Counted from the first letter of the stretch, positions 52,411 to 61,090 are shown. The stretch is DNA of 64,000 bases from DATHZQ01 sp035458525 (GCA_035458525.1 DATHZQ010000051.1:30646-94645); one strand, 5' to 3'. A program made the numbers and translations. Notes: a model not told the origin generated them from the letters alone.

Positions 52411-53118
52411 TTGATGCGGCAGCAGCACGATCCCTGGGAGTCCGGCGCATCGTGGTGGCTCGATGTGATCGCGGACGACCCGATCTACGTTACGGATGTG
52501 CTCCCGCTGTTGCGGTTGCTGATCACGGCACCCGCCGGACCGTGGCTCGACGTGGGATGCGGCGACGGACGAGCGGCGGCCGCCTTACCGGCACCGCAGT
52601 TCGGATGCGACATCGCTCCTGAGCTGCTGTCCGTTGCTGCGCGGCACATGCCGGTGATGCGAAGCCGTATCCCGGATCTGCATTGCCTCCGTGCCCGGAC
52701 GTTTGCCGGGGCCTCGCTCGTGCTCGTGCTCGAACACGTGCGCGAGTTGATTGGGACATTTGCCGCGCTGCGACGAACCGTGGCGACTGGAGGCGAGCTT
52801 GTCGTCATCGCCAACCATCCGGCATTCACTGCTCCTGATTCCGGCCCGATCATCGACCCAACTGACGGCGAGGTTCTGTGGCGTTGGGGCCCCTACTTCG
52901 ACTCGCAAACCGTCGCCACACACGTAGGGGGTCGCCAGGTCCCGTTCCATCACCGGCCAATTGGGACCATCCTCACTGCGGCAGCAGAAGGCGGATGGTG
53001 TCTGGAGGCCCTCGAGGAGCGACCGCTGAGCGTCGCCGCGGTGGAGCACGAACCCGGCTATTACGGACAACAGTACCTGCCGCGTCTTGCGGGGTTTCGC
53101 TGGCGCAACCCTGAGTGA
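52411..53118 (+). CDS. SAM-dependent class I methyltransferase
   Basis: A 235-residue methyltransferase. Motif I is WLDVGCGDGRAAAALP, the acidic residue of motif II lies in GCDIAPELL, and LVLVLEHV replaces the usual motif IV/post-I area. The C-terminal part (DGEVLWRWGPYFDSQTVATHVGGRQVPFHHRPIGTILTAAAEGGW) resembles the UbiE/Tam-type small-molecule group. TTG 52411 or ATG 52414 starts it. It is divergent from the GT-C-like gene. The substrate is unknown. Confidence 0.85.
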   Translation: MMRQQHDPWESGASWWLDVIADDPIYVTDVLPLLRLLITAPAGPWLDVGCGDGRAAAALPAPQFGCDIAPELLSVAARHMPVMRSRIPDLHCLRARTFAGASLVLVLEHVRELIGTFAALRRTVATGGELVVIANHPAFTAPDSGPIIDPTDGEVLWRWGPYFDSQTVATHVGGRQVPFHHRPIGTILTAAAEGGWCLEALEERPLSVAAVEHEPGYYGQQYLPRLAGFRWRNPE

Positions 53119-53121
53119 TAT
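53116..53121 (+). promoter_or_regulatory. Possible -10 element of the structured RNA
   Basis: TGATAT ends 5 bases before the first hairpin begins at 53127, the distance expected for a transcription start there. A -35 is weak (TTTCGC at 53095-53100, 15 bases apart). Confidence 0.3.
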
Positions 53122-53126
53122 CGCTC

Positions 53127-53523
53127 AACCAACCGGCGGAGGCCGGTAATTTGGTTCGGCCGACCCATTGGAACTTGGTGAGTTCCGAAGCAAGCTATGC
53201 CCGTGGTAGGCAGCCACGTCGGGGGGCGTGGTGAGTTCTATCCATGGGGGGCGATGCGGTAGACCCTACCTACTTCGGTAGGTAGGGATCTACCACGTTC
53301 CGAGGGGGCACCGAAAGTGCGACGAGACGTTAGGTCGTTGGCCGCAGCACTCGTTGGAAGAGCGCCGCTCGCGCACTCCGTCGTTCAACGATCGGAGTAG
53401 GCGCCTTCCAGCCTGCGGCCTCACGCCACGACATCGAACGTCGCTTCGACGCAATCGTGCGTCGAGAGGCCGCACCGGGGTGGGCTCCTCACAGACGGCC
53501 GGGCCCGCGTGGCCCGGCCGTCT
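53127..53523 (+). ncRNA. Candidate structured non-coding RNA upstream of uvrC
   Basis: The 461-base gap between the methyltransferase gene and uvrC has no credible reading frame but many stems. Stem 1: AACCAA/TTGGTT enclosing CCGGC/GCCGG (53127-53156). Stem 2: GGAAC/GTTCC (53170-53186). CGTGG (53202, 53227) and CCACG (53214, 53293) can pair in mutually exclusive ways. Stem 4 is 16 bp with one bulge and a TTCG tetraloop (53258-53294). Stem 5: GGAAG-GCGCC with its complement (53356-53409). GCGGCCTC/GAGGCCGC (53415-53473) encloses an 8-bp hairpin, and a 13-bp hairpin ends the region (53493-53523). TGGTGAGTTC occurs twice (53176, 53229). It does not show the conserved cores of RNase P RNA, tmRNA or SRP RNA. 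A separate RNA gene or a long regulatory leader are both possible. Confidence 0.5.
53493..53523 (+). terminator. Strong hairpin before uvrC
   Basis: AGACGGCCGGGCC, loop CGCGT, then GGCCCGGCCGTCT gives a perfect 13-bp GC-rich stem. No U tract follows (ACCAAGG). It would end the candidate RNA just before the uvrC promoter. Confidence 0.6.
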
Positions 53524-53566
53524 ACCAAGGCGGTTCCCACCGCAGCGACTCGTTGCGGACCCGTCC

Positions 53567-53572
53567 TAATCT
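53567..53572 (+). promoter_or_regulatory. Probable -10 element of uvrC, leaderless
   Basis: TAATCT ends 7 bases before ATG 53580, after the strong hairpin, so uvrC likely has its own leaderless transcript distinct from the upstream structured region. Confidence 0.45.
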
Positions 53573-53579
53573 CAACGCC

Positions 53580-55406
53580 ATGTTGACGCGCCCGCCGAGC
53601 GCCTCCGTTCCCGATTCCCCCGGCGTGTACCTCTTTCGCGATGCGGCGCACGCCGTCCTCTACGTCGGGAAGGCGAAGTCACTGCGCAAGCGAACTGCGC
53701 AGTATTTCTCGCGCGACCTGGCCACGCGAACGGTTGCGATGGTGCAGGCTGCGGAGAGCCTGGAATGGATCGTCACCGACAGCGAGGTGGCGGCGCTGAT
53801 GCTCGAATACTCGTTGATCAAAGAGCATCGGCCCCGTTTCAACATTCGGCTTCGCGACGACAAGAGCTTCCCTTACCTGGCGATCTCTCGATACCAGGAG
53901 TGGCCGCGAGCGTCGGTGATGCGAGGGAAACGCCGCAAAGGTGTTGAGTACTTCGGGCCATATGCGCACGCCTACGCCATCCGGCAAACGCTCGACCTCC
54001 TTCTCCGGACGTTTCCGGTGCGGACGTGCACCGATTCCAAATACTCCAGTCATGAGGCGCTTGGCCGGCCGTGCCTCCTCTTCCACATCGAGCGGTGCGC
54101 CGGTCCATGCGTCGGTGAGGTGACGCCGGAGCAATATGCCGAGTATGTCGATGGTCTGGCCGCATTCCTCGACGGCGATCGCGACGACGTACTCAACCAG
54201 CTGCGAATGTCGATGTACGGCGCAGCAGAGGCGCAGGACTACGAGAAGGCGGCGCGACTGCGTGACCAGGCTGCCGCCGTCGAGAAGGCGCTCGCTCGAC
54301 AGGAGCTGGTGACGCAGCGGAAGGAGACCTTCGACCTGATCGCGCTCGAAGAGGACGATCTCGAGGCCGTGCTCGTCGTGCTGTCGGTGGTGAAAGGACG
54401 TGTGACCGGCCGGCGAACCACGGTGGTCGACAAGGTGGAGGACGTGTCCAGGGCGCAGTTGATCGGTGTGCTCCTCGGACAGCTGTATGGGGCGGACATC
54501 CCTCCCAAGCAGGTGCTGGTGCAAGAGCTGCCCGAAGACCCGGATCTTTGGACGGAGTGGCTGCAGTACCGGCGCGGTTCGACGGTGTCGCTGCGCATCC
54601 CGCAGCGGGGCAGCAAGCGGAGGCTCATGGAGACCGCCACCGCCAACGCTCGCCAGGAGTTCGCCCGCCACCGCCTGAAGCGATCGAGCGACCACAACGC
54701 ACGGGCGCGGGCCCTGCGAAGCCTCCAGCAGCACCTCGGCATGGACCGGCCGCCGCTGCGGATCGAGTGCTACGACATCTCGACGATCCAAGGCCGCGAC
54801 ACGGTTGGCTCGATGGTGGTGTTCGAAGACGCGCTGCCGAAGAAGTCCGACTATCGGCGTTTCAAGGTCAGGTCGCTCGACGGTCAAGACGACTTCGCCG
54901 CCATGGAGGAAGTGTTGCGACGACGGTTCACCGCCTACGTGATCGATCAGCACAAGCCGGCCGCAGAGCGCGGCAAGTTCGCGTACGAACCATCGCTTGT
55001 CGTCATCGACGGTGGCGCCGGCCAGCTGGGCCGTGCGGTGAAAGTGCTCGACGAGCTGGATCTCGATTTCCCGGTTGTGGGGCTGGCCAAGAAGCTCGAG
55101 GAGGTCTACATGCCGGGCCGTCCCGAGCCGCTGGCCATCCCGCGCGGGGAGGAAGCGCTCTACATTCTGCAGCGAGTGCGTGACGAAGCGCACCGGTTTG
55201 CCGTGACGTACCACCGAACACTGCGCGGCAAGCGGATGGTCGACTCGATCCTCGACGACATCCCCGGCATCGGACCGGCGAGGAAGCGAGCGTTGTTGCG
55301 GAAGTTCGGCAGCCTCAAGCGCTTGCGCGAGGCCGATCCGGATCAGCTGGCGGAAGTCGTGCCTGCTGGGGTTGCAACCGAGCTCTACGAGGCGTTGCGC
55401 CGCTGA
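53580..55406 (+). CDS. uvrC: UvrABC excinuclease subunit C
   Basis: A 608-residue nuclease that cuts both sides of a lesion. The GIY-YIG domain is at residues 10-95 (SPGVYLFRDAAHAVLYVGKAKSLRKR), the UVR domain near 215-245 (EAQDYEKAARLRDQAAAVEKAL), the RNase H-like 3' half has IECYDISTIQGRDTVGSMVVFED and VIDGGAGQL, and tandem helix-hairpin-helix motifs end the protein (IPGIGPARKRALLRKFGSLKRL). Cysteines in CTDSKYSSHEALGRPCLLFHIERCAGPC match the Fe-S/zinc cluster of the family. ATG 53580. rapZ follows in the same direction. Confidence 0.97.
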   Translation: MLTRPPSASVPDSPGVYLFRDAAHAVLYVGKAKSLRKRTAQYFSRDLATRTVAMVQAAESLEWIVTDSEVAALMLEYSLIKEHRPRFNIRLRDDKSFPYLAISRYQEWPRASVMRGKRRKGVEYFGPYAHAYAIRQTLDLLLRTFPVRTCTDSKYSSHEALGRPCLLFHIERCAGPCVGEVTPEQYAEYVDGLAAFLDGDRDDVLNQLRMSMYGAAEAQDYEKAARLRDQAAAVEKALARQELVTQRKETFDLIALEEDDLEAVLVVLSVVKGRVTGRRTTVVDKVEDVSRAQLIGVLLGQLYGADIPPKQVLVQELPEDPDLWTEWLQYRRGSTVSLRIPQRGSKRRLMETATANARQEFARHRLKRSSDHNARARALRSLQQHLGMDRPPLRIECYDISTIQGRDTVGSMVVFEDALPKKSDYRRFKVRSLDGQDDFAAMEEVLRRRFTAYVIDQHKPAAERGKFAYEPSLVVIDGGAGQLGRAVKVLDELDLDFPVVGLAKKLEEVYMPGRPEPLAIPRGEEALYILQRVRDEAHRFAVTYHRTLRGKRMVDSILDDIPGIGPARKRALLRKFGSLKRLREADPDQLAEVVPAGVATELYEALRR

Positions 55407-55447
55407 TCTGAGGAGCCGCCATCGCTGCGGCGCTGCAGGCTCCCGTG

Positions 55448-56356
55448 ATGGCTAGCGTTCCACGGGTGAATGCATCAACGCAATCCGATCCTCGCATCGT
55501 CATCGTCACCGGCATGTCCGGAGCCGGCCGGTCGCAGGCCGCCAATGTGCTGGAGGACTTCGGCTATTTCGTGGTCGACAATCTGCCGCCGACGCTGATC
55601 GTCGACGTGGTGGACCGTGTCGGCGTCGTGGAGGGGGATCATCCGCGGATGGGAGCGGTGGTCGACACGAGGGGAGGTGTCACCGCTCACGATCTCGACG
55701 AGGCGATGCGTGGTCTCCTCGGTCGTGGCATCCGCACGACGGTCTTGTTCCTCGATGCCGACGACGAAACCCTCGCCAAACGGTTCGTCGAGACCCGCCG
55801 CACGCATCCCATGTCGGCCGGCTCACTCTCGGAGTCGATCGCACTGGAGCGAAAAGCGTTCGAAGAGATCCGGGGGATGTCAGACATCATCATCGACACG
55901 AGCGTCCTCAGCGTCCACGATTTGCGTCGACGAATGGAGGGTGCCTTTGCCGAGGCGCGGGACGATCGCCGGATGCGCGTCGACGTGACGTCGTTCGGTT
56001 TCAAGCGCGGGATCCCTCGTGTCGTCGACTTGCTGTTCGACGTGCGCTTTCTTCCGAATCCCCATTGGGTCGAGGACCTGCGACCACGCACCGGTCTCGA
56101 TGTCGAGGTGCGGAACTATGTCCTGGATTCCGACGACGCCCAGGCCTTCGCCAACCACACCGGCGACCTGCTCAGCTTCCTCATGCCGCGCTACGAGGCC
56201 GAAGGGAAGAAGTACCTCACCATTGCCGTCGGCTGCACCGGGGGGCGTCATCGGTCTGTTGCGATGGCCGAGGAGCTCGGCCGGCGGCTGCGCTCGCTCG
56301 ATGTCGACGTCACGGTGCGCCACCGCGATCTCCCGGAAGCGGAAACGAAACCTTGA
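55448..56356 (+). CDS. rapZ: RapZ/YvcJ-family nucleotide-binding protein
   Basis: A 302-residue P-loop protein. The Walker A is GMSGAGRS (22-29), with Arg where Lys is usual, a variant common in actinobacteria. FVVDNLPPTL, LFLDADDETLAKRFVETRRTHP and the C-terminal GCTGGRHRSVAMAE are family hallmarks. In E. coli RapZ controls glmS mRNA decay; in actinobacteria the role is less defined. ATG 55448 is given and GTG 55445 is possible. The gene overlaps yvcK as TTGA, reproducing the uvrC-rapZ-yvcK order found across Gram-positive bacteria. Confidence 0.93.
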   Translation: MASVPRVNASTQSDPRIVIVTGMSGAGRSQAANVLEDFGYFVVDNLPPTLIVDVVDRVGVVEGDHPRMGAVVDTRGGVTAHDLDEAMRGLLGRGIRTTVLFLDADDETLAKRFVETRRTHPMSAGSLSESIALERKAFEEIRGMSDIIIDTSVLSVHDLRRRMEGAFAEARDDRRMRVDVTSFGFKRGIPRVVDLLFDVRFLPNPHWVEDLRPRTGLDVEVRNYVLDSDDAQAFANHTGDLLSFLMPRYEAEGKKYLTIAVGCTGGRHRSVAMAEELGRRLRSLDVDVTVRHRDLPEAETKP

Positions 56357-57294
56357 GCACACTCCCGGCCGCCGGCTCGGGTCCGAAGGTCGTATGCATC
56401 GGTGGCGGGCACGGCCTCGCACAGGCGCTTCAGGCGGTGTCGAGCTATGCGGGGTCGCTGCGGGCGGTGGTAACCGTCGCCGACGATGGCGGAAGCTCGG
56501 GCCGTCTCGCTCCGGCGCTGGACATCCCACCCCCGGGTGACATTCGCCGCTGCATGCTTGCAATGACGACGGAGGACTCGCTGTGGCGACGCCTGTTCGA
56601 GTACCGGTTCCACGGCTCCGACGTGCGAGGGCATTCGCTCGGCAACCTCCTGATCGCTGCGCTTGCCGATCTCGAGGGAGACTTCGGATCGGGATTGCAC
56701 ACCGCCGAGCGTCTTCTCGGTGCGCGCGGCTCGGTGATTCCCGCCGCTCCCGTTCATCTACGGCTCCACGCCGAGATCAGCGGGGACGTGGTCTCCGGCC
56801 AGGCAACGATCGGTCGGGCTCGCGGGACCATCGAGCGCATCTGGGTCGAACCGCAATCCGCCAGGGCGTCGGAAGAAGCGGTCCGGACGATTCGGGATGC
56901 GGACCAGATCGTGCTCGGGCCCGGAAGCTTGTACACGTCCCTGCTGGCGACCCTCGTCGTACCGGGTATCACCGAGGCGATCGCCGATTCGGCGGCGAGT
57001 GTCGTCTACGTTGCCAACCTCATCACCCAGGACGGCGAGACGTTGGGAATGGACCTAACGGCCCACGTCAAAGCGCTGTTGGACCTGGCTGGTCTCGGTG
57101 ACCTGACTGCTATCGTCGCCGGGTCCGGGACGGTGGACGTGGCGTCCCCGCTCGAACCTGTTCAAGCAGATCCAGAAGGTGTTGCACCTCTCGGGATCGA
57201 GTTCGTGTCGGCCGAGCTCGCCGATCCGTCGGCACCCTGGCCACAGCACGAACCCGGCCGGCTCGGGACCGTGCTGGCCACGCTGGCGAATTGA
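56353..57294 (+). CDS. yvcK: YvcK/GlmR-family (CofD-like) protein
   Basis: A 313-residue protein of the YvcK/CofD fold, linked in other bacteria to cell-wall precursor supply and UDP-GlcNAc sensing. Motifs: IGGGHGLAQAL, VTVADDGGSSGRL, PPPGDIRRCML, GHSLGNLLIAAL, LGPGSLYTSLLATL and NLITQDGETLGM. The TTG start at 56353 overlaps the rapZ stop. In most actinobacteria the next gene is whiA; here gap starts 35 bases later. Confidence 0.93.
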   Translation: MSTLPAAGSGPKVVCIGGGHGLAQALQAVSSYAGSLRAVVTVADDGGSSGRLAPALDIPPPGDIRRCMLAMTTEDSLWRRLFEYRFHGSDVRGHSLGNLLIAALADLEGDFGSGLHTAERLLGARGSVIPAAPVHLRLHAEISGDVVSGQATIGRARGTIERIWVEPQSARASEEAVRTIRDADQIVLGPGSLYTSLLATLVVPGITEAIADSAASVVYVANLITQDGETLGMDLTAHVKALLDLAGLGDLTAIVAGSGTVDVASPLEPVQADPEGVAPLGIEFVSAELADPSAPWPQHEPGRLGTVLATLAN

Positions 57295-57329
57295 CCACCA
57301 GAAACCAAAGTCCCCGGGAGGAAACCCTC

Positions 57330-58322
57330 ATGAAGGTCGCAATCAACGGCTTCGGGCGCATCGGTCGCAACTTCTTCAGAGCAGCCAAGCGCAGCAACGC
57401 GGGCTTCGACATGGTTGCGGTGAACGACCTGACCGACGCCCAGACGCTGGCCCATCTGCTCCGCTACGACAGCGTGCACGGCAGGTACGACGGTTCGGTC
57501 GAAGTGGTCGACGGGGATCTGGTCGTGGACGGCGACCGTTTCGACGTCTACTCGGAGCGCGACCCGGCAGCCCTCCCGTGGGGCGAGCTCGACGTCGACG
57601 TCGTGATCGAATCAACCGGGATCTTCCGCTCGCACGAAGCCGCTTCGAAGCACCTCGAGGCCGGTGCCAAATGGGTGCTCATCAGCGCCCCGTCCAAGGA
57701 TCCGGATGTTTCGGTGGTGCTCGGCGTGAACGACGACGAGCTCGACCCGTCGGTGCACAAGATCATCTCGAACGCATCGTGCACGACGAACTGCATCGCC
57801 CCGATGGCCAAGGTGCTGGATGAGTCCTTTGGTATCGAGAGCGGGATGTTCACGACGGTGCACGCCTACACGAACGACCAGAGCATCCTCGACCTGCCCC
57901 ACAAGGACATGCGTCGCGCTCGCGCGGCTGCGGCCAACATCATCCCGACGTCGACCGGTGCGGCGAGCGCGGTCGGCAAGGTGCTCCCGTCGCTCGACGG
58001 CAAGCTCCAGGCCATGGCCATGCGTGTGCCGGTTCCGGACGGGTCCATCACCGACCTGGTTGCGAACCTGAGCCGCGACGTGAGCCTCGACGAGGTGAAC
58101 GCTGCATTCAAGGCTGCAGCCGAAGGACCGCTCAAGGGCATCCTCAAGTACACGGAAGACCCGATCGTGTCCTCCGACATCGTCGGCGATCCGCACTCCT
58201 GCATCTATGACGCCGGCGCCGCCATCGTGCCGGGTGGCTCGCTGGTCAAGGTCCTGGGGTGGTACGACAACGAGTGGGGCTACTCGAGCCGCCTCGTCGA
58301 TCTCGCGGAACGGTTGGGCTGA
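57330..58322 (+). CDS. gap: Glyceraldehyde-3-phosphate dehydrogenase
   Basis: A 330-residue glycolytic dehydrogenase. NGFGRIGRNFFRA opens the NAD-binding domain and VNDLTD (N32-D33) indicates NAD rather than NADP use. The catalytic cysteine is C151 in SNASCTTNC and H178 lies in TTVHAYTNDQ; WYDNEWGYS ends the fold. ATG 57330 follows GGGAGGAAA. It heads the gap-pgk-tpiA run. Confidence 0.96.
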   Translation: MKVAINGFGRIGRNFFRAAKRSNAGFDMVAVNDLTDAQTLAHLLRYDSVHGRYDGSVEVVDGDLVVDGDRFDVYSERDPAALPWGELDVDVVIESTGIFRSHEAASKHLEAGAKWVLISAPSKDPDVSVVLGVNDDELDPSVHKIISNASCTTNCIAPMAKVLDESFGIESGMFTTVHAYTNDQSILDLPHKDMRRARAAAANIIPTSTGAASAVGKVLPSLDGKLQAMAMRVPVPDGSITDLVANLSRDVSLDEVNAAFKAAAEGPLKGILKYTEDPIVSSDIVGDPHSCIYDAGAAIVPGGSLVKVLGWYDNEWGYSSRLVDLAERLG

Positions 58323-58344
58323 TTCGGCGAGACGGCGTATTGCC

Positions 58345-59538
58345 GTGAGCGCGGCTGCTGTGCAGGTGCCCTCCCTCGCCGACTGCGACGTCGCCGGCAA
58401 GCGCGTGCTGCTGCGCGCCGACCTGAACGTGCCGCTCGACGAGGGTTCTGTGAGCGATGACTTTCGCATTCGGTCGAGCCTGCCGACGATCCATGCGCTA
58501 CGAGAGCGGGGTGCAGAGGTCGTGGTGTGCAGCCACCTGGGAAGGCCGAAAGGGTTCGATCCGGCGCTGAGCCTGGCGCCGGTGACGGCCCGGCTCGGCG
58601 AGATGGGTGGCTTCCCGACCTCCCAGCTGAGCGGTGTCGCCGGGACCGACGTGCTCGCCGAGTTGGCGGCGGTCGCTCCCGGGACGGTTGCCGTGCTCGA
58701 GAACACACGCTTCGAGCCGGGGGAGAAGCAGAACGATCCCGAGCTTGCGGTGGCACTGGCCGCACTTGCCGACGTGTTTGTACTGGACGCCTTCGGCTCC
58801 GCCCATCGGGCACATGCCTCGACCGTCGGCGTAGCTGGTCTGCTGCCTTCGGCTGCGGGCCCGTTGCTCGAAAGCGAAGTCGCCGCACTGAGCGGCCTGC
58901 TCGGTGAACCGGAGCGCCCGTACGTCGTCGTGCTCGGCGGGGCCAAAGTCGCGGACAAGCTCGGCGTGATGCAGCACTTGTTGCCACGCGTCGACAAGAT
59001 GCTGGTGGGCGGAGGAATGTGCTTCACGCTGCTCGCCGCCCAGGGACACGCGATCGGTGACTCGCTCGTCGACGAGGAACGCATCTCCGAGGTGGCGTCG
59101 CTCCTGAAGGAGTATCCGGAGAAGATCGTCCTCCCAGAAGACGTGGTCGTTGCCGAGCGCTTCGCCGAAGATGCTGCGCCGTGGACCGTTCCGGCCTCGG
59201 CGATCCCCGCTGGCGTGATGGGGCTCGACATCGGCCCCGATGCCACGGCGAGGTTCGCCCAGATCATCGCTGGGGCCCGGAGCTTGTTCTGGAACGGGCC
59301 CATGGGCGTCTTCGAGTGGGAGTCGTTCCGTCGTGGCACCGCCGGGGTCGCGGCGGCGGCAGCGGCCTGTGCCGGCTTCAGCGTCATCGGCGGCGGCGAC
59401 AGCGTTGCGGCGATCAGGATGCTGGGTATGGAAGACGAAGTGAGCCACGTCTCGACCGGCGGTGGGGCCGGTCTGGAGATGCTCGAAGGCAAGACGCTGC
59501 CCGGCGTGGCCGCACTGCAGCGTTGGAACGAGGAGTAA
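58345..59538 (+). CDS. pgk: Phosphoglycerate kinase
   Basis: A 397-residue two-domain kinase that makes ATP in lower glycolysis. Motifs: RVLLRADLNVPL, CSHLGRPKGFDP, LLENTRFEPGE-type (VLENTRFEPGE), DAFGSAHRAHAS, VVLGGAKVADK, LFWNGPMGVFE and GGGDSVAA. GTG 58345 gives the usual N-terminus shortly before LADCDVAGKRVLLRAD. tpiA follows after 3 bases. Confidence 0.96.
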   Translation: MSAAAVQVPSLADCDVAGKRVLLRADLNVPLDEGSVSDDFRIRSSLPTIHALRERGAEVVVCSHLGRPKGFDPALSLAPVTARLGEMGGFPTSQLSGVAGTDVLAELAAVAPGTVAVLENTRFEPGEKQNDPELAVALAALADVFVLDAFGSAHRAHASTVGVAGLLPSAAGPLLESEVAALSGLLGEPERPYVVVLGGAKVADKLGVMQHLLPRVDKMLVGGGMCFTLLAAQGHAIGDSLVDEERISEVASLLKEYPEKIVLPEDVVVAERFAEDAAPWTVPASAIPAGVMGLDIGPDATARFAQIIAGARSLFWNGPMGVFEWESFRRGTAGVAAAAAACAGFSVIGGGDSVAAIRMLGMEDEVSHVSTGGGAGLEMLEGKTLPGVAALQRWNEE

Positions 59539-59541
59539 CCG

Positions 59542-60309
59542 ATGCGCAAGGATCTGATCGCCGGCAACTGGAAGATGCACGCAACGCATTTGGAGACCAT
59601 CCAGATGGTCCAGAAGCTCAGCTACCGGCTCGACACGTCGGATCACGACCGCGTCGACGTCGTCGTGTGTCCACCGTTCACGGCACTTCGTTCGGCTCAA
59701 ACCGTCATCGAGAGCGACAACCTTGCGATTCGGCTGGGTGCGCAGAACTGCCATTGGGAGGACAAGGGAGCCTTCACGGGGGAAGTCGCACCCCGCATGC
59801 TCTCCAAGCTGTCGGTCCGCTACGTGATCGCAGGGCATTCAGAGCGCCGGCAGCTGTTTGGTGAAACCGACGAGACGGTCAACCGCAAGGTCAAGGCGAT
59901 CCTGGCGAACGAGATGACTCCGATCATGTGCTGCGGCGAGACGCTCGACCAGCGCGAGGAAGGCATTGCCGAGTCGTGGGTGGAAGGCCAGGTCAAGGCC
60001 GGCCTCAGCGGCTTGAGCGCTGAGCAAGTCGCCGGGCTCGTGATTGCGTACGAGCCCATCTGGGCGATCGGGACCGGTAAGACCGCCTCTGCCGACGACG
60101 CCGGTGCGATGGCGACGCTGGTCCGTTCCGTGGTCGATGACGGCTGGGGACGGGACGCCGCCGACTCGGTGCGCGTCTTGTACGGAGGATCCGTGAATCC
60201 GGGCAACGTTGCCGGACTCATGGCGAAACGCGACATCGACGGCGGCCTGGTCGGTGGCGCCAGCCTCGATCCCGACACGTTCGCCAGCGTGATCCGCTAC
60301 TGGGCGTAG
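59542..60309 (+). CDS. tpiA: Triosephosphate isomerase
   Basis: A 255-residue TIM barrel. AGNWKMH holds the substrate lysine K11, H99 lies in IAGHSERRQLFGE, the catalytic glutamate is E171 in AYEPIWAIGTGKTA and the phosphate loop is VLYGGSVNPGN. It is the last gene of the run; 270 bases without a recognisable gene or clear terminator follow (60310-60579), apart from a TAGAAT hexamer near the end. Confidence 0.97.
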   Translation: MRKDLIAGNWKMHATHLETIQMVQKLSYRLDTSDHDRVDVVVCPPFTALRSAQTVIESDNLAIRLGAQNCHWEDKGAFTGEVAPRMLSKLSVRYVIAGHSERRQLFGETDETVNRKVKAILANEMTPIMCCGETLDQREEGIAESWVEGQVKAGLSGLSAEQVAGLVIAYEPIWAIGTGKTASADDAGAMATLVRSVVDDGWGRDAADSVRVLYGGSVNPGNVAGLMAKRDIDGGLVGGASLDPDTFASVIRYWA

Positions 60310-60544
60310 CTGCAGGGCGGTCGGAACCGAGCGCTGTTCTGCGGGCCGAGCCGCGCTCCCGCGCCGCGGTGGCTTTGGCTCGCGTGGCACTTCGAGCGCC
60401 CCACCCTGCAGGGACAATCCAGGCCGGCCCGCGTGACCTGTCCGGGTCGTCAGTGCGAAAATGCGTTGATAGCAGTGGGTTACGGGCCGGGCGACCCATT
60501 GCGGGGCAACCGATTGGCGCCCAAACTCTTGGAGTAGTACTCGG

Positions 60545-60550
60545 TAGAAT
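60545..60550 (+). promoter_or_regulatory. Possible -10 element of the orphan gene
   Basis: TAGAAT lies 29 bases before ATG 60580, with GGAAAGGA in between as ribosome site. No good -35 was found. Confidence 0.3.
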
Positions 60551-60579
60551 CATGCGCTTCGGAAAGGAACGAACGGGCC

Positions 60580-60984
60580 ATGGAGTTTTGCGTCACGTAC
60601 GAGTTTGCGGTCAACCGCCGCATTCCGTGGGACGACGATGAGGAGACACTTCGCCGACACATTGGTGATGTGCGGCATCGCATCTCAGAGCACACCGCCA
60701 TCGAGGAGGTGCGCGCTGAGTCCAACCTCAAGTCGGCCCGGCTCGCACTCCGATTCGTTGTGTTCGGTTCGAACCGCGAGACGGTGGAGCATGAGGTCCG
60801 TGACCTCATGGGCGAGGCCATCCGCGATTCCGGCGCGTACCACCAAGGGCTGTTCCCCGTGAACGAGGAGATGCGGCTCAGGCCCCGTCTCAACACCTGG
60901 TCCGGGCTTCGCACGCCGACATGGAGAGTGCGGAAGTCGAGCATTCAGCTGAGGCAGAGCCTCGGAGCCGCAGCCGCCAGTTGA
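60580..60984 (+). CDS. Protein of unknown function
   Basis: A 134-residue soluble protein without recognised family. The first 100 residues look like an alternating beta-alpha-beta fold (EFCVTYEFAVNRRIPW, a charged helix EETLRRHIGDVRHRISEHTAIEEVRAES, then KSARLALRFVVFGSNRETVEHEVRDLMGEAI), which could be a small ferredoxin-like domain. The C-terminal part is basic (RTPTWRVRKSSIQLRQSL). ATG 60580 follows GGAAAGGA. The gene stands alone between tpiA and gpmA. Codon use is like its neighbours. Confidence 0.65.
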   Translation: MEFCVTYEFAVNRRIPWDDDEETLRRHIGDVRHRISEHTAIEEVRAESNLKSARLALRFVVFGSNRETVEHEVRDLMGEAIRDSGAYHQGLFPVNEEMRLRPRLNTWSGLRTPTWRVRKSSIQLRQSLGAAAAS

Positions 60985-61090
60985 GCTGGTCAGTTGCTCG
61001 ACTCCGGTTCGGAGCGAAGCATCGATCAGGGCACGGTTGACGAGTGACGCGCACGGTGTGCGGCGCGGCCGGCGGCGAGTGTCTCCCCAT

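Noticed and set aside
53119..53579. RNase P RNA, tmRNA, SRP RNA or T-box leader as identity of the region before uvrC
   Set aside because: The conserved cores (GAGGAAAGUCC, a tRNA-like CCA end with T loop, the CCGGAAGG-AGCAGCC tip, the GGGTGGNACCGCG T-box) are not present on the plus strand.
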